Assembly: GCF_002950945.1 (NCBI RefSeq)
Contig: NZ_CP012673.1
Location: 10,802,501-10,866,500 of the forward strand
Source of the DNA: Sorangium cellulosum
Lineage (GTDB): Bacteria; Myxococcota_A; Polyangia; Polyangiales; Polyangiaceae
DNA length: 64,000 bases
Direction: 5' to 3'
Shown: positions 45,339 to 55,383 of the stretch, one piece after another
Layout of the letters: each line of letters begins with the position of its first letter
How positions within the stretch are numbered: the first letter of the stretch is position 1
Notes under the pieces: generated by a model
Database searches by the model: none
What the model saw: only the letters and a program-made list of their open reading frames with translations
Told to the model about the DNA's origin: nothing
Position numbers and translations under genes: made by a program

Positions 45339-45391
45339 CGGGCGCGGCGCAGTGCGGCTTGTCGTCCGCTGTCGTCCGCGAGTGTCAGCAG

Positions 45392-45430
45392 GGTACAGAA
45401 CTACGTAGGATGCCTACCGCTTGGTGCTAC
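45392..45430 (+). repeat. dispersed repeat, about 38 bp, copy 2 of 2
   Basis: This is the partner of 34227-34264: GTACAGAACTACGTAGGATG then CCTACCGCTTGGTGCTAC. Confidence 0.55.
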
Positions 45431-45729
45431 GTCGGGGTAATCCCAGGCGTTTCAGGCGTGGAAGACCTGGCTAATCTCATTAGGCCCGTTCTGTCAATGA
45501 GCTCGTCCAGTCGGACTCCACCAGTCAGGGACGGCTCCGAGAATCGCAGGCGAGCCGCCCACCGCAGCGATCTATAGCACCGATGTCGCGAATCGCTGCG
45601 CTGAGCACCTATACGAGGAGGGCGGTCGGGATCTCCCGCCGGGCATATTCTGTGACAGACACAAAGGTTGCATGAGAGAGCGTTTTCCGAAGTATTACGA
45701 AGGACTTGGTGCCAGGGTCAAGTGAATCT

Positions 45730-46830
45730 ATGAAACACGGCATCGATGAGCTGCTCGATATTGTCTATCGATACTATCCTCGTGGGGTCGGAGTCACCGA
45801 CAATGGCGATATCGACGACCAGCTCTGCAAGAAGACGGAAGAGCACGCCCGGCTCGTGGACGCGCGGATCCAGGCATCAAAGGACGAGCGCTGGCACTCC
45901 ATGCTGCGTCGCATCGGAGACCGCTTCCCTGGGATGCTCATGAACCACTCGCTACATCTCCCCACCGGCGGCTGGGACGGTTGCTATTCCTTCACGATTG
46001 ATCTGCCCGATTCTAATGGCCGAACCCTGTGGTTCCAAGTAAGCTTCCTGGCTCCTTACTACATCGTCCACAGCTCGCGCACGATCGAGATCGTCAAACA
46101 AACGAGGGACTTGTTCTCGGTCGAATTTCGGGGCATGTATATCATTGTTCGTCGAAGCCCATTCGATCCAGGTGTCGTGTCGCACCCGGACGATAGTCTC
46201 AGGTTCGCTACCGTCAGGGAGCGCTATGTCTCCTTCGATTTGTTGCCCAACGAGCAACCAAGTGCGGAGTGGATCTCCCGTGATATTGAAGCGACCTTCG
46301 GTTGCGAGCCCATGCCGCCAGAGATCGGGACCGTGCTCGTACCGGACGTGACAGCGGGCCTGCGGCTTCCCGGCGAGGTAAGACTCTACGATTGCCTGTT
46401 TTCGAACCAGCATACATGGGTGAAGCCATCGCCGTCTGACGTGTCGGCGCCCGGTGCAGATGTCGAAGCGAGCAAGCTTACAGATTCGCTCGTTGCGGTG
46501 CTTACCGTGCTCGCGGCGCTCTATCAAATCGCATGGGCCCTGATGCCTGAGGTGCAGAGCGGTTCTTCCTACTGGGTGGTGACGACGGATGGGGTCCTGC
46601 GCAAAGAGGAAGTACTGAGGGTACTTGCAAAAGTTCGCGTGCTCATGGATCCGCCGACGACTCCACGCGGCATCGCCTCCAAGCGCGAGCTCGAAGCCGC
46701 AGCGCGCGAGCTCGAAACGCTGGTCGCGTCGTGGGACGGTGAAGGCGACCCGCCGGCCGCCATGGTCGCGTGGGCCTCCCGCTTCTTGGATGGCAGGCTC
46801 GTAGACGCCGAGCCCGGAGCTCCCTCGTAG
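45730..46830 (+). CDS. hypothetical protein (366 aa)
   Basis: I chose the ATG at 45730 (MKHGIDELLDIVYRYYPRGV); a GTG 24 bases upstream is in frame. The protein has no signal peptide. It contains a mixed alpha/beta middle (GGWDGCYSFTIDLPDSNGRT, TLWFQVSFLAPYYIVHSSRT, RYVSFDLLPNEQPSAEWISR) and a helical C-terminus (ELEAAARELETLVASWDGEG). The GC content is lower than that of its neighbours. I do not recognise the family; proteins of this kind occur near toxin or immunity genes in myxobacteria, but nothing here proves that. It is convergent with the next gene. Confidence 0.65.
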   Translation: MKHGIDELLDIVYRYYPRGVGVTDNGDIDDQLCKKTEEHARLVDARIQASKDERWHSMLRRIGDRFPGMLMNHSLHLPTGGWDGCYSFTIDLPDSNGRTLWFQVSFLAPYYIVHSSRTIEIVKQTRDLFSVEFRGMYIIVRRSPFDPGVVSHPDDSLRFATVRERYVSFDLLPNEQPSAEWISRDIEATFGCEPMPPEIGTVLVPDVTAGLRLPGEVRLYDCLFSNQHTWVKPSPSDVSAPGADVEASKLTDSLVAVLTVLAALYQIAWALMPEVQSGSSYWVVTTDGVLRKEEVLRVLAKVRVLMDPPTTPRGIASKRELEAAARELETLVASWDGEGDPPAAMVAWASRFLDGRLVDAEPGAPS

Positions 46831-46877
46831 CCGTCATGGAAATCCGTGCCGTCGTCGTCCCGGGAGGCGATTGGCGA

Positions 46878-48404
46878 CTATTCAGAAAACCGAAGCGTCT
46901 CGTGGGCCTTGCCGCTCTCTCCCACCGTCGTGCCGCCATCGTGATTCCAGCTCGTGCCGCCCGGGCCCGCCGGTCCGATCTCGAAGGTGACGCCCTCGAG
47001 CGTGAGCTGGTCCTCGTCGAGGTAGGCGACGCCGATCGAGTCGCCGCCACGCCCTGGGCCGCCGTAGCCGCCGGGCCCGCCGTCGCCGCCATGGCCGCCG
47101 AGACAGGAGTAGAACCCATCCCCCAGCGCTCCGCCCCGTGCGCCTCTGCCGCCTCTGCCGCCCTCCTCGGGTGGCCCGCCGTCGCCGCCCGAGCCGGCGC
47201 GGGACGTCGTGATCTTGATGTCGCGCAGGGTCACCCGGGCATGAAGCGCGAGGACGCCGATGGACGGCTGCCCGTTCGCTCCCCCGCGGCCCCCGCGGCC
47301 TCCGCAACCGCCGGCCCCGCCCGAGCCTCCTCCTGGGCCTCCCTTGGAGGCCACGCCGCACAGGGCCAGCCCGCCCCAGCGACCGCCACCACCGCCGCCG
47401 CCCTGGCCCGGCGTGCCCCAGGTGCCCTCGCCCCCCGTGTCGCCCTCCCATCCTGTCTCGGTGAGGCGCCCGATGCCCTTGCCCGGTGGACCCTGTGTTC
47501 CCGGAGCCCCCGGGCCCCCGGTGGATCCGAGGGAGCAACTCTGGTTGTCCCGCTCTCCGAGACCGCCGCGCGAGGGCGAAGCGTAGGCGGGCTCCCCGTC
47601 GCCTCCGTCCTCGGCGCTGTCGGGCCGCCCGTCCCCTCCCTTGCCGCCGACGCTCGTGTGCCCGCTCTCGCACCGGTTCACGGGCGCCGGCCCGCCGGCG
47701 ACGACGGTCGCCGAGCACGCGTCCCCACCGAACATGCCATCCGGTGCGTCCGGTTGCTTGGTCCACCATTGCTCGCCATCGATGCCCCCCTCTCCGCCGT
47801 TGGCGGAGATCTCGCTCCGCAGGATCTCCACCGCCGAGCTCGACTGAACGAGCACGCCGACTGGGCCCCATGATGGGATGTGGAGATCGGCGATCGTCGA
47901 CACCCCGTCCGCGGCCCCGCTGTCCTCGAGGCCCGCGGGCTCGACGATCACCACGGGGCCGCGGACCGCCCTGTGGTTGAACAGCGTAAACGGGCGCAGG
48001 GGGTCGCGCTCCCATTTCCGGCAGTGGAATCCCCCGAGGAGATCCACGCCGGAGGGCACCTTGATCTGCTCCACGATGAACCCCTCGTTGCAGAGGAACA
48101 CGCGCCCTCGTCCAGCGCGCGCGAGCTCGATGGCGCGCGGGATGGTGTACACCGGCTTCGCCTTCGTGCCGGGGTTCATGTCGTCGCCGCCGCCGTAGTT
48201 TCCGGCGACGAACACGCCGCAGCCGTCGTCGAGGATGCCGGCGGCGGCGTGCTCCACGCAGACCGACTCCGGGGGCGGCTCGTCCTCGCACGAGGTGCCC
48301 TCGCAGGGCGTCACGCCAGGGTCGTTCACGTCGGGCACAGTTCCGCAGCCGGTGGCCCACGGCGACAACAGTAAAACCAAGGTAGCAGCGGCGGTCTTTT
48401 TCAT
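46878..48404 (-). CDS. Gly-rich lipoprotein, paralogue 2 (508 aa)
   Basis: The ATG at 48404 starts MKKTAAATLVLLLSPWATGC, a clear lipoprotein signal. The N-terminal part (CGVFVAGNYGGGDDMNPGTK, then PVYTIPRAIELARAGRGRVF and VEQIKVPSGVDLLGGFHC) resembles the start of pectate-lyase-like/DUF1565-type beta-helix proteins. The rest is a long Gly/Asp-rich region (GGKGGDGR, GGPGGGSGGAGGCGGRGGRG) with short ordered inserts (VLALHARVTLRDIKITTSRA). Probably a surface-exposed beta-helix protein. It is third in a putative operon. Confidence 0.75.
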   Translation of the reverse strand: MKKTAAATLVLLLSPWATGCGTVPDVNDPGVTPCEGTSCEDEPPPESVCVEHAAAGILDDGCGVFVAGNYGGGDDMNPGTKAKPVYTIPRAIELARAGRGRVFLCNEGFIVEQIKVPSGVDLLGGFHCRKWERDPLRPFTLFNHRAVRGPVVIVEPAGLEDSGAADGVSTIADLHIPSWGPVGVLVQSSSAVEILRSEISANGGEGGIDGEQWWTKQPDAPDGMFGGDACSATVVAGGPAPVNRCESGHTSVGGKGGDGRPDSAEDGGDGEPAYASPSRGGLGERDNQSCSLGSTGGPGAPGTQGPPGKGIGRLTETGWEGDTGGEGTWGTPGQGGGGGGGRWGGLALCGVASKGGPGGGSGGAGGCGGRGGRGGANGQPSIGVLALHARVTLRDIKITTSRAGSGGDGGPPEEGGRGGRGARGGALGDGFYSCLGGHGGDGGPGGYGGPGRGGDSIGVAYLDEDQLTLEGVTFEIGPAGPGGTSWNHDGGTTVGESGKAHETLRFSE

Positions 48405-48441
48405 GGGCGTCTCCTGACGTGCGCCGCGAGCACAGGGCGGT

Positions 48442-50088
48442 TCATAGAGGCTGTTCTGAGGCCGGCGCCTCGAACCGGTACCAGAAGAGCGCAATCCCTT
48501 CTTCCCCCTGGCCGGCGTTGCTTTCCTCGGCTGCATTGCCGCCGAGCCCTCCCTTGCCGGCTTGTCCGGGCAAGACCGTCGCATGCTCCGAGATGGCCAC
48601 GGAGGCGCCCACGGAGCCGATGCCGAGCGAGTGGCCCCCGAGACCGCCGCCCGCATCGCCCCCGCGGCCGCCGTTGCCGCCCCCGCCGCCGTCGCAAGCG
48701 GGCGCCGTGCCGGTCAGAAGAGCGCGTCCACCATTTCCGCCGGCAAAGCCCAAGCCTCCCCACTGGCCCGTTCCGCCGACCCCGCCATCGCCGCCCTTGC
48801 CCCCGAGGACCTTGCTGCCGGCATCGACTGTGATGGCGCTCCCCTGCAAGGCCAAGATCGCGATGCTCGCGCCGCCGTAGTCGCCCCCTTTGCCCCCTTT
48901 GCCCCCGCAACCGCCGCTGCCCCCCGCTCCGCCGGATGCACCGCCTTGCGATCGGCTTGCCGGACACGCGTTCATGGAGTCGCGCCCTTTGCCGCCGCCA
49001 CCCCCGCCGCCGCCCTGACCGACGCCGCCCTTCTTCCCGTCCTCCCCGCGGACGCCGACCCATCCGTCGACGTCCAGGAGGCCGGCGCCCGCCGCTCCGG
49101 CAGCGCGCTCTGCATCGGCGCCGTTGGCTCCGTCCTCCCCCGGCGTGCACGGCATGCTGGACGCGCCCGAGCCACCCAGGCCGCGATTGGACGGATTCCC
49201 GACCGGCTCCGGCAGCCCTGAAACACCATCGTCGCCCGTGTCGGGGCCGCCGTCGCCCCCGTAGCCACCCCTCGACTCGATGCCATCATCGCACACGGTC
49301 ACGACCGGAAGGGCGCCCGGCGCCACGTCCGCGGTGCAGGCGTCCGCGCCGTTGTTCCCCACCACGCCGGAGTTCGCGCGGAAGCTCAGCGCGTCCTCGC
49401 CCGGCTTTCCATCTCTGGCATCGCCCGCGAGGATGTCGCTCTCCCGCACGATGGCCCTGGCTCCGGCGCTCAGGATCATCGCGATCGACGACTTGCCGTC
49501 GCTCGCGGAGGCGTCGGCCGCCATCACGCGTACGCCGGAGATCATGGACGTCGCGTCGTCCCCGGCGATGATCGCATCGTCTCCCCCGAGGACCCGCAGC
49601 GGGATCCCCCCTGGCGGAGCAATGATCGTCGGGTGATTCGGTCCGCCGAACGACCCCTCATACGACCAATCGTCGCCGCCATCGCAGAGACGCCCGCCCC
49701 ACAGGTCAACCCCCGAGGGCAGCGCGATCTCCTCCTCGAACAACCCGCCGCACGCGTATACGCGCCGGGTCGGCCGTTGGCCGCTGCCTCGACCGTGCGC
49801 GGCGAGGCCGATCGCGTGCTGCAACGTCCTCACCGGAGCCTCCTTCGTACCGGGGCTGTTGTCGTCGCCGTGCGCGCTGACGAACACGCCGCACATGTCG
49901 AGCGCCAGCGCCGTCGCCGGATGCCCGTCACATGGAGACGGCTCCGGCGGCGGAACCTCGCACAGGTAGGCGTCGGCGCAGCTGTCCGAGTAGCACCCCG
50001 TGCTGCCGGCCGCACCGGCCAGACCGAGCGCGATGGACGCCAGCGAGCGGAGGACCCCTCGACCGCGACCCACGGATCTAGAACGCAT
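48442..50088 (-). CDS. Gly-rich lipoprotein, paralogue 1 (548 aa)
   Basis: The signal peptide has a lipobox-like LAGAAGSTGC. Like paralogue 2 it has MCGVFVSAHGDDNSPGTKEA, PVRTLQHAIGLAAHG and EEEIALPSGVDLWGGRLCDG, and then a Gly-rich region (GGYGGDGGPDTGDDG, GGSGGCGGKGGKGGDYGGA). The shared N-terminal plan shows that the two genes are duplicates. It lies 37 bp upstream of paralogue 2 and 15 bp downstream of the PEGA gene. Confidence 0.75.
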   Translation of the reverse strand: MRSRSVGRGRGVLRSLASIALGLAGAAGSTGCYSDSCADAYLCEVPPPEPSPCDGHPATALALDMCGVFVSAHGDDNSPGTKEAPVRTLQHAIGLAAHGRGSGQRPTRRVYACGGLFEEEIALPSGVDLWGGRLCDGGDDWSYEGSFGGPNHPTIIAPPGGIPLRVLGGDDAIIAGDDATSMISGVRVMAADASASDGKSSIAMILSAGARAIVRESDILAGDARDGKPGEDALSFRANSGVVGNNGADACTADVAPGALPVVTVCDDGIESRGGYGGDGGPDTGDDGVSGLPEPVGNPSNRGLGGSGASSMPCTPGEDGANGADAERAAGAAGAGLLDVDGWVGVRGEDGKKGGVGQGGGGGGGGKGRDSMNACPASRSQGGASGGAGGSGGCGGKGGKGGDYGGASIAILALQGSAITVDAGSKVLGGKGGDGGVGGTGQWGGLGFAGGNGGRALLTGTAPACDGGGGGNGGRGGDAGGGLGGHSLGIGSVGASVAISEHATVLPGQAGKGGLGGNAAEESNAGQGEEGIALFWYRFEAPASEQPL

Positions 50089-50103
50089 GACCTCGCCTCC
50101 GCC

Positions 50104-51216
50104 TCACCATGCTCCTTCGAGGAGCACCCCAGCCCGTTCGCTCGTTGTCATGGGGACGACGCGGACGCCAGTGGCTCTCGGCCCGGCACCGAAGACGGCG
50201 ACCTCCGTGAAAAAGGAGGCCGCCGTCGCCACGCCGAACACGGCGCTCGTCACCAGCGACACCTTGCCGAGCGTGGCGAACAAGTCCCGCTCGTTCACCT
50301 GGTCGTGAATGTCGGCGCACGCCGCGGGTGCGCTCGCTTGCCGGCACGTGTGCGATGTCCATCCTTGCGCGCGACGCGCGGCATCTCCCTCGCGCAGGTC
50401 GCCGTGGACGACGTGAGCGCGCAGGAGAAGGACCGCACCGGCCGCCGCCGTCGCCGTCGTCACGGCGATGCCGCCGATCCGCGCCGTCCCCGGCCAGGAG
50501 GCCCATGGGCTGGGAGGCCCCGTGCGCGCAACCGATGAAGAGCTCGGGGCTTGCGGCGTGTCGTTCCGTGATACCGGCCCGCCCTCCTTGGCGTCGCGCG
50601 CCGACGTGCGCGGCAAGACCATCGCGATGTCGTGTTTCGCGCCTGCCACGGCGCCGATGGCATGGAGCGCGTCTTCGCGACCGGGTGCACGGGCCCGCAC
50701 CATGTGTCGGCCCGGCTCCAAGTAGAGCGTGTAGGTGCGCGCGGGCCGGCCGACTTGCTTGCCGTCGACGAGCACCTCGGCGTCCGGCGGATCCACGGCC
50801 AGCATGAGCACGGCCACGAGCGACTCTGCCTTGCGTCGCCCCTCCTCGAACCTTTTCTGCAGCGGCAAAGGGAGAGCCTCGAGCTGCCCAAGGCTCCAGG
50901 CCAGGTGCTCGGCCGCGTCACGGTGTTTGTTCAGCGCGAGCTCGCACAGCCCGAGCTCCCCGGCGATCTCCGCGCGCTCTAGCCCCGTGCTGGAAGCTGG
51001 GTCTGCCGCCTCGAAGGCCGCCTTGTAGGCAGCGTAGGCTTCCGTCCACTGCCCCGCATTGCGCGCTCGCTGACCACGGCGGACAAGGTCCTTCACCGAT
51101 GAACTGCCGCTCGGTTTCGCCTGCGGATGGACGCCGTTCGCGCTCGCAGAGCTGGTGAAGCCTGTTGCGGCCCCGAGCGTGAGAAAAATCGCGAGCGAAT
51201 GCGCAATGTAACGCAT
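50104..51216 (-). CDS. TPR/PEGA-domain envelope protein (370 aa)
   Basis: The ATG at 51216 gives a signal peptide (MRYIAHSLAIFLTLGAATGF, cut near SASA). A TPR-like helical part follows (LVRRGQRARNAGQWTEAYAA, LGLCELALNKHRDAAEHLAW), then a PEGA domain (VDPPDAEVLVDGKQVGRPAR, TYTLYLEPGRHMVRARAPGR). Two hydrophobic stretches near residues 245-265 and 315-345 may be membrane helices. This is a frequent architecture in myxobacteria, of unknown function. It is the first gene of a putative operon with two Gly-rich lipoproteins. Confidence 0.8.
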   Translation of the reverse strand: MRYIAHSLAIFLTLGAATGFTSSASANGVHPQAKPSGSSSVKDLVRRGQRARNAGQWTEAYAAYKAAFEAADPASSTGLERAEIAGELGLCELALNKHRDAAEHLAWSLGQLEALPLPLQKRFEEGRRKAESLVAVLMLAVDPPDAEVLVDGKQVGRPARTYTLYLEPGRHMVRARAPGREDALHAIGAVAGAKHDIAMVLPRTSARDAKEGGPVSRNDTPQAPSSSSVARTGPPSPWASWPGTARIGGIAVTTATAAAGAVLLLRAHVVHGDLREGDAARRAQGWTSHTCRQASAPAACADIHDQVNERDLFATLGKVSLVTSAVFGVATAASFFTEVAVFGAGPRATGVRVVPMTTSERAGVLLEGAW

Positions 51217-51978
51217 CCCGGCACGGTACTGACGCCGGCCGCTCGGCGTCAACGGACAGAAATCGCCACGTTCCGGCTGTTTGATCGAGAATTCGCGCCT
51301 GGATGACGGAAGACGCTCAGCTGGCCGCGAGCTTCGATTAGGTAGAAGCAAAATTCCAGCCATAGGGCATACGGTCCGACCAAAGTTGCTCCTCGGCTCA
51401 TTGGCGAGGGCGCGGCAGACGCGCTCGCGCTCGCACATGCGCCGCTTGACCGGCGGGCGAAGCCAGCGGTGAAGGCGCGACGGAAGCCCGTGCCGCGCGC
51501 CTGGAGCTGAACGACGTCGCCCGTGCGTGGCCGTGCCGCGCGCGGGCGGCTCGTCGGAGCGCGCCGTGAGGCAGGTCACGGTCACCGCGCGCTGACGGCC
51601 GAACGCCTGGGGCTGCGCACGATGCGGCCCGTGCAGCAGCGTCGCCCGCCACCGCGGCCCGACGACCATGCGTCTGGAGCCGCCGATGGCGCAAGGGTAG
51701 CTGCTCCTGCCATATCGAACCTCCGTTGCTGTAGTGTTTCGGGTTCGGACGGAGCCTGAACGAGAGCCCGTGAGGAGGCCCGAAATGGTAATTCTGATGA
51801 TCTGGTAACTCGTCGCGAGTACCGGGATCTGGTCAGGCGAAGAAACGCTCTGGTGACACGCAGTTAGGTTGTTTCGAGGGAGCGCCCGAGGGGCCGATCT
51901 TGGGGGGTCGATTTGGTAATTCTGCGCGGGTGCCAGGCACCATGATCCGCGGTGCTGCCCGATCGGTGCGCGGGCTAA
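51217..51978. other. Intergenic region, possible insertion-element debris
   Basis: No gene is convincing. TGGTAATTCTG occurs twice (51786-51796 and 51914-51924), and CTGGT recurs between them. Such short repeats may be ends of a lost insertion element, but no transposase is seen. The rest shows nothing. Confidence 0.35.
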
Positions 51979-52740
51979 CTAGAGCGGTGCCTCCTCGTCG
52001 AGGTCGTCATCGGCGCTTTCGTTGTCGGGGTCGCTGTTGGACTCGAGCTTGCCGGCGAGGTGGAAGGCGATCAGGGACATCATCTCGTCGAACTGGTTGG
52101 CCTGCTGCTCGGCGGAGTCGTCTCCATGGGGCTGCGCGGTGGGGCTGCCCTGCTCATCGGCTCGGGGCTTCTTCTCGCCGGGCTGCGCGCGGGGGTAGGC
52201 GGGGCGCCCCCTCCGGCGCTTGGTCGCCTTGGAGGCCTTCGGCTCGTCCGGGGGTGGCGGCATCCGGCGCGGCGGACGCTCGCCCGCGAGGACCTTGCGG
52301 GCCCTCTCCTCCTGCTCCACGACCGTCTCAGCGTACGCCACGAAGCGCAGCGCGTAGAACGGGACGCCGGCCTTATCGAGCTTTTCAACGAGAAGGGGCG
52401 GCAGCCGCGCGATCCGTGCGTACTGGCTCCGGCGCGCCTTCGACACCTGCGCGCGCACGTTCGGCGGCGTCTGGTACCAGAAGTCAGCGCACCAGGCATA
52501 GGTGATGAATTCCGGCACCAGCAGCCGCTCTTGGTGACGTTCGTCGAAGCCGTAGGTCGTCACGAAGCGGGGGGGCGGGGGCCTCCTGCGGCGCTGGAAG
52601 CGCCCTCCCTCGCCGCCTGGCGTGGGCGCCAGGCGCGCGGCTTCTTCCTGGAGGCGCTTGTGCTCCCGCTCCAGCTCCGCCGCCCTACGCTCGAGCGCCC
52701 GCTCCCTTCGCGCGAGTTCCAGCCGCTCCTGCTCGAGCGG
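51979..52740 (-). pseudogene. hypothetical protein, 5'-truncated
   Basis: The minus-strand frame has a coiled-coil start (RRERALERRAAELEREHKRL, QEEAARLA), a folded middle (FVTTYGFDERHQERLLVPEF, ITYAWCADFWYQTPPNVRAQ, LPPLLVEKLDKAGVPFYALR) and an acidic tail (SDPDNESADDDLDEEAPL). No start codon occurs before the frame runs into sequence antisense to the kinase TPR tail near 52740. The 5' end was therefore lost in the rearrangement. Function unknown. Confidence 0.55.
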
Positions 52741-53379
52741 CTGACGGCGCTCAGGGACACGCTCGGCGACCGGGAGCCCGCGGTGGTGTGCAACTGGCAC
52801 GGCATCCGCGGGCTCCGGTGGGCCTGCGCCCGCGAGGAGCCGGCGACGGCGCTCCTCCACGCCGAGGAGGCGATGGTGATCGCCCAGGCGATCGGCCACG
52901 GGAAGTACTGCACGCTGCTCAGCTCCATCGCGAGCATGAACCGCTGGCTCATCGGCGCCGCGGAGGCCGCCGAGCGCACCCTCGTGGACATGCGGGACGA
53001 CGACGTGGGCATGGTCTCGTCGTTCCGCCCCTTCGTGCTCGCGTGGCTGCTCGCGGATCGCGGCGCGCTCGGCGACGCGCGCGGGTGGGCCGAGCGCCTC
53101 GTCGCGTCCGGGCAGGCGAAGCGCCTCCCGCAGGACGAGGGCCGGGGCCGCTGGGCGCTCGCCGAGGTGCTGCGGCGCGCGGGGGAGCTCGGCGCGGCCG
53201 ACGCCGAGGCGCAGGCCGCGCTCGCGATGCTGAGCGCGACGTGCCCGATCGAGGTGCCCGGGGCGCTGGCGACGCTCGCGGCGGTGCGCCTCGCGCAGGG
53301 CCGGGCGGCCGAGGGCGCGGCCCTGGCCGAGGAGGGGCTCGCGAGGTACCCGCTCATCGAGCTCATCGGCCCTGCCGTG
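52741..53379 (+). pseudogene. TPR tail of a kinase-ATPase-TPR protein, truncated at both ends
   Basis: The frame reads LTALRDTLGDREPAVVCNWH, ALLHAEEAMVIAQAIGHGKY, LADRGALGDARGWAERLVAS, GALATLAAVRLAQGRAAEGA. This is the late TPR region typical of myxobacterial kinase-AAA-TPR proteins (the LAxxRLAQGRxxEA signature). It has no start, and it breaks at about 53379 before the usual C-terminus. The broken kinase at 225-1915 lacks exactly this kind of tail. Confidence 0.7.
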
Positions 53380-53656
53380 CCCCGTCGCGACGTATCTCAT
53401 GAGAAAGGCGTATTCGCCGTGATGGGCACAGTCCGGCACAACGGATTCTGCTGGAGCGTAATCCGGCGGCCGCACTGCATGAACGCATGAATTCCCACGA
53501 GGGATCGCGGCGTCGCCGATGGGCACGCCCGTTGCAATTACGGTGACGGTGAGGGCCGCTGTCGTCGGCGCGGCGCTCCTCGCGACGCCGCTCGACGCGG
53601 CTTCGCGTGAGTCACAAATATCCAATCCTGGTTCAACATCCAGCGAGGGAACCCTT

Positions 53657-54193
53657 ATGCGATTCATCAGCGTCTTCTCGGCCTCTGTGCTCTTCCTCCT
53701 CGCGGCCTGCGCCCCGCTCGACGAGGACGAGGGCTCGGATCTGCCCTCGAGCGGCGACGCGCAAGGCGCGGCGATCGAGGGCGATGACGGGGACACCGCG
53801 GCGAGCGCGCAGCGCCTCGACGGCTCGGAGCTCGCTCCGAAGGGCCCAGTCGGCGAATGGATTTCGCCGTCGTGCGGGACGCGGAAGTACGCGCGCACCA
53901 TCCGCTTCGACGCCCGCGGGACCTTCCTGGGCCAGGATCTCGTCTCGCCCTGCCCGCCGGACGTCGTTTGCATCTGGTCCGGTATCGTGTCCACCAGGGG
54001 CACCTACACCGTGGAGGAAGACACGATCTTCCTCTCCATGCTCAATCACGGGGCTGGCCCGGCCGCTCCGTTCCCGACCGAGCTCGGGATCGACGCCGAG
54101 ACCTCGGCCCCGGTCGAGACGGACCACGAGGGCAACGCGTGTGTTTACGAGCCCTACGTCGAGACGGGCCCCAGGCCGCGCCCCCGGGGGTAG
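53657..54193 (+). CDS. small lipoprotein (178 aa)
   Basis: The ATG at 53657 gives MRFISVFSASVLFLLAACAP with a clear lipobox (FLLAAC). An acidic linker follows, then a folded part (GPVGEWISPSCGTRKYARTI, RFDARGTFLGQDLVSPCPPD, VVCIWSGIVSTRGTYTVEED). The pattern of short strands with G-T-Y resembles lipocalin-like extracellular lipoproteins. Three or four Cys may form disulfides. Function unknown. Confidence 0.75.
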   Translation: MRFISVFSASVLFLLAACAPLDEDEGSDLPSSGDAQGAAIEGDDGDTAASAQRLDGSELAPKGPVGEWISPSCGTRKYARTIRFDARGTFLGQDLVSPCPPDVVCIWSGIVSTRGTYTVEEDTIFLSMLNHGAGPAAPFPTELGIDAETSAPVETDHEGNACVYEPYVETGPRPRPRG

Positions 54194-54280
54194 CTGTCCC
54201 GAAGGAGCCCGCGCCGTCGAACGTCGCGGGCGGGCTCCACGCCGGCGGACGTGCTGACGTCCGCCATCACCCGCCGGCGG

Positions 54281-55150
54281 TCACAGGCAGGTGCAGAGGG
54301 AATCCCCCGGGGCGCACCCGCACTCCTTCGCTGCGCCCGGCGCGGGCTCGCCGCGCTGGGACGCCGTCTCGGCGGCGGGAGAGGGCCTCGCCTGCGCCCT
54401 CTTGTGCGGTTCCGGGTACTTCACCGCTACCCCCGGGGTCCCGGGGTAAGCGCGCAGCGGAACGGCGCCCGTCCTCGCAGCAGAACCCTTCTCGGGCGTC
54501 GCGGCCCCGGGCGCCGTCTGCCTGACGTCGTCGCGGAAGACCACCTGCCTCCTGGTGACATCCTGCCGCGGAGGGTCCGACGGCACCAACGGGCCCTCAG
54601 AGACCATGCTGCCCATGACGACGCTCGTCGAGACCGGGCACGACCCCACGCCGGCGAACGCCGCGCCTGCGACGAGGGCGCCGCTCCCCACGGCCGCCAG
54701 CGCCAGGCCGCGGGCGCGGCGGACGCGCGCGCCGACCGGGCAGTCGGCCGTGATCACCGTCCCGTCGGCGCGCCGGTAGAGCCGTATACACGCCTCGCCC
54801 GCAGCCTTTCGGATGAACTGCTCCGCCTCGTCGCGCGGCATCTCCGACAGGTTGTAGACATGCTTCTGGCAATGACCACAGAAGCGCACCCGGTCGTCGC
54901 CGGCCATCTCCTCCCAGTCGGCGGTGCACGGGCTCGCGACACGCACGTTGTCGAGCAACGGGAGCGCCCGCCGCGCCGCCATGCCGTCGAGCCTGCGGCG
55001 CACCACCTCGAGCTCCTCCTCGATGCGCCGCTCGTCCTGCTGCAGCGCCGAGAGCTCCGCGGTCTTCTGCTTCACCGCCGCGAGCTCCTCGGCGAGCAGG
55101 TCGTGACGGGCGTTCAGGGCGTCGAGGTCGTCTCGGTAAGGTGTGGGCAT
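54281..55150 (-). CDS. conserved Cys-rich membrane protein (289 aa)
   Basis: The ATG at 55150 starts MPTPYRDDLDALNARHDLLA, a coiled coil to about residue 55. Then comes a conserved domain: VASPCTADWEEMAGDDRVRF, CGHCQKHVYNLSEMPRDEAE, IRLYRRADGTVITADCPVGA, with CxxC and other Cys, a domain widespread in myxobacteria. A membrane helix follows (ALAAVGSGALVAGAAFAGVG) and then a Pro/Ala-rich tail ending in CGCAPGDSLCTCL. The conserved Cys suggest metal binding. Function unknown. Confidence 0.8.
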   Translation of the reverse strand: MPTPYRDDLDALNARHDLLAEELAAVKQKTAELSALQQDERRIEEELEVVRRRLDGMAARRALPLLDNVRVASPCTADWEEMAGDDRVRFCGHCQKHVYNLSEMPRDEAEQFIRKAAGEACIRLYRRADGTVITADCPVGARVRRARGLALAAVGSGALVAGAAFAGVGSCPVSTSVVMGSMVSEGPLVPSDPPRQDVTRRQVVFRDDVRQTAPGAATPEKGSAARTGAVPLRAYPGTPGVAVKYPEPHKRAQARPSPAAETASQRGEPAPGAAKECGCAPGDSLCTCL

Positions 55151-55383
55151 GGCGGCTTGGACACTCCTTGCTGCGAGCGCTTGGTCCGACACCAGCCGGC
55201 GGCCGGCTGGCTGCGTCCAAGTTTCACCCTGATTGGCCGGACAGGCCACCGGAGAATGGATGCGCGGAGCGGCCACGGCCCGATCTCGCTCGGTCCATCG
55301 CCGGCGCGCGCGTCCCATCGGTGGACAGGGCGCCTCGAGGCGAGGCGCGGCTCGGGCCCCGCCTGACAGGACCGGGGCGCGGC

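Larger units (their letters stand above)
45083..45705. other. Intergenic region with fragment and dispersed repeat
   Basis: It contains the fragment at 45180-45338 and the dispersed repeat at 45392-45430. The remainder (45430-45705) becomes less GC-rich toward the next gene. No other gene is seen. Confidence 0.4.
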
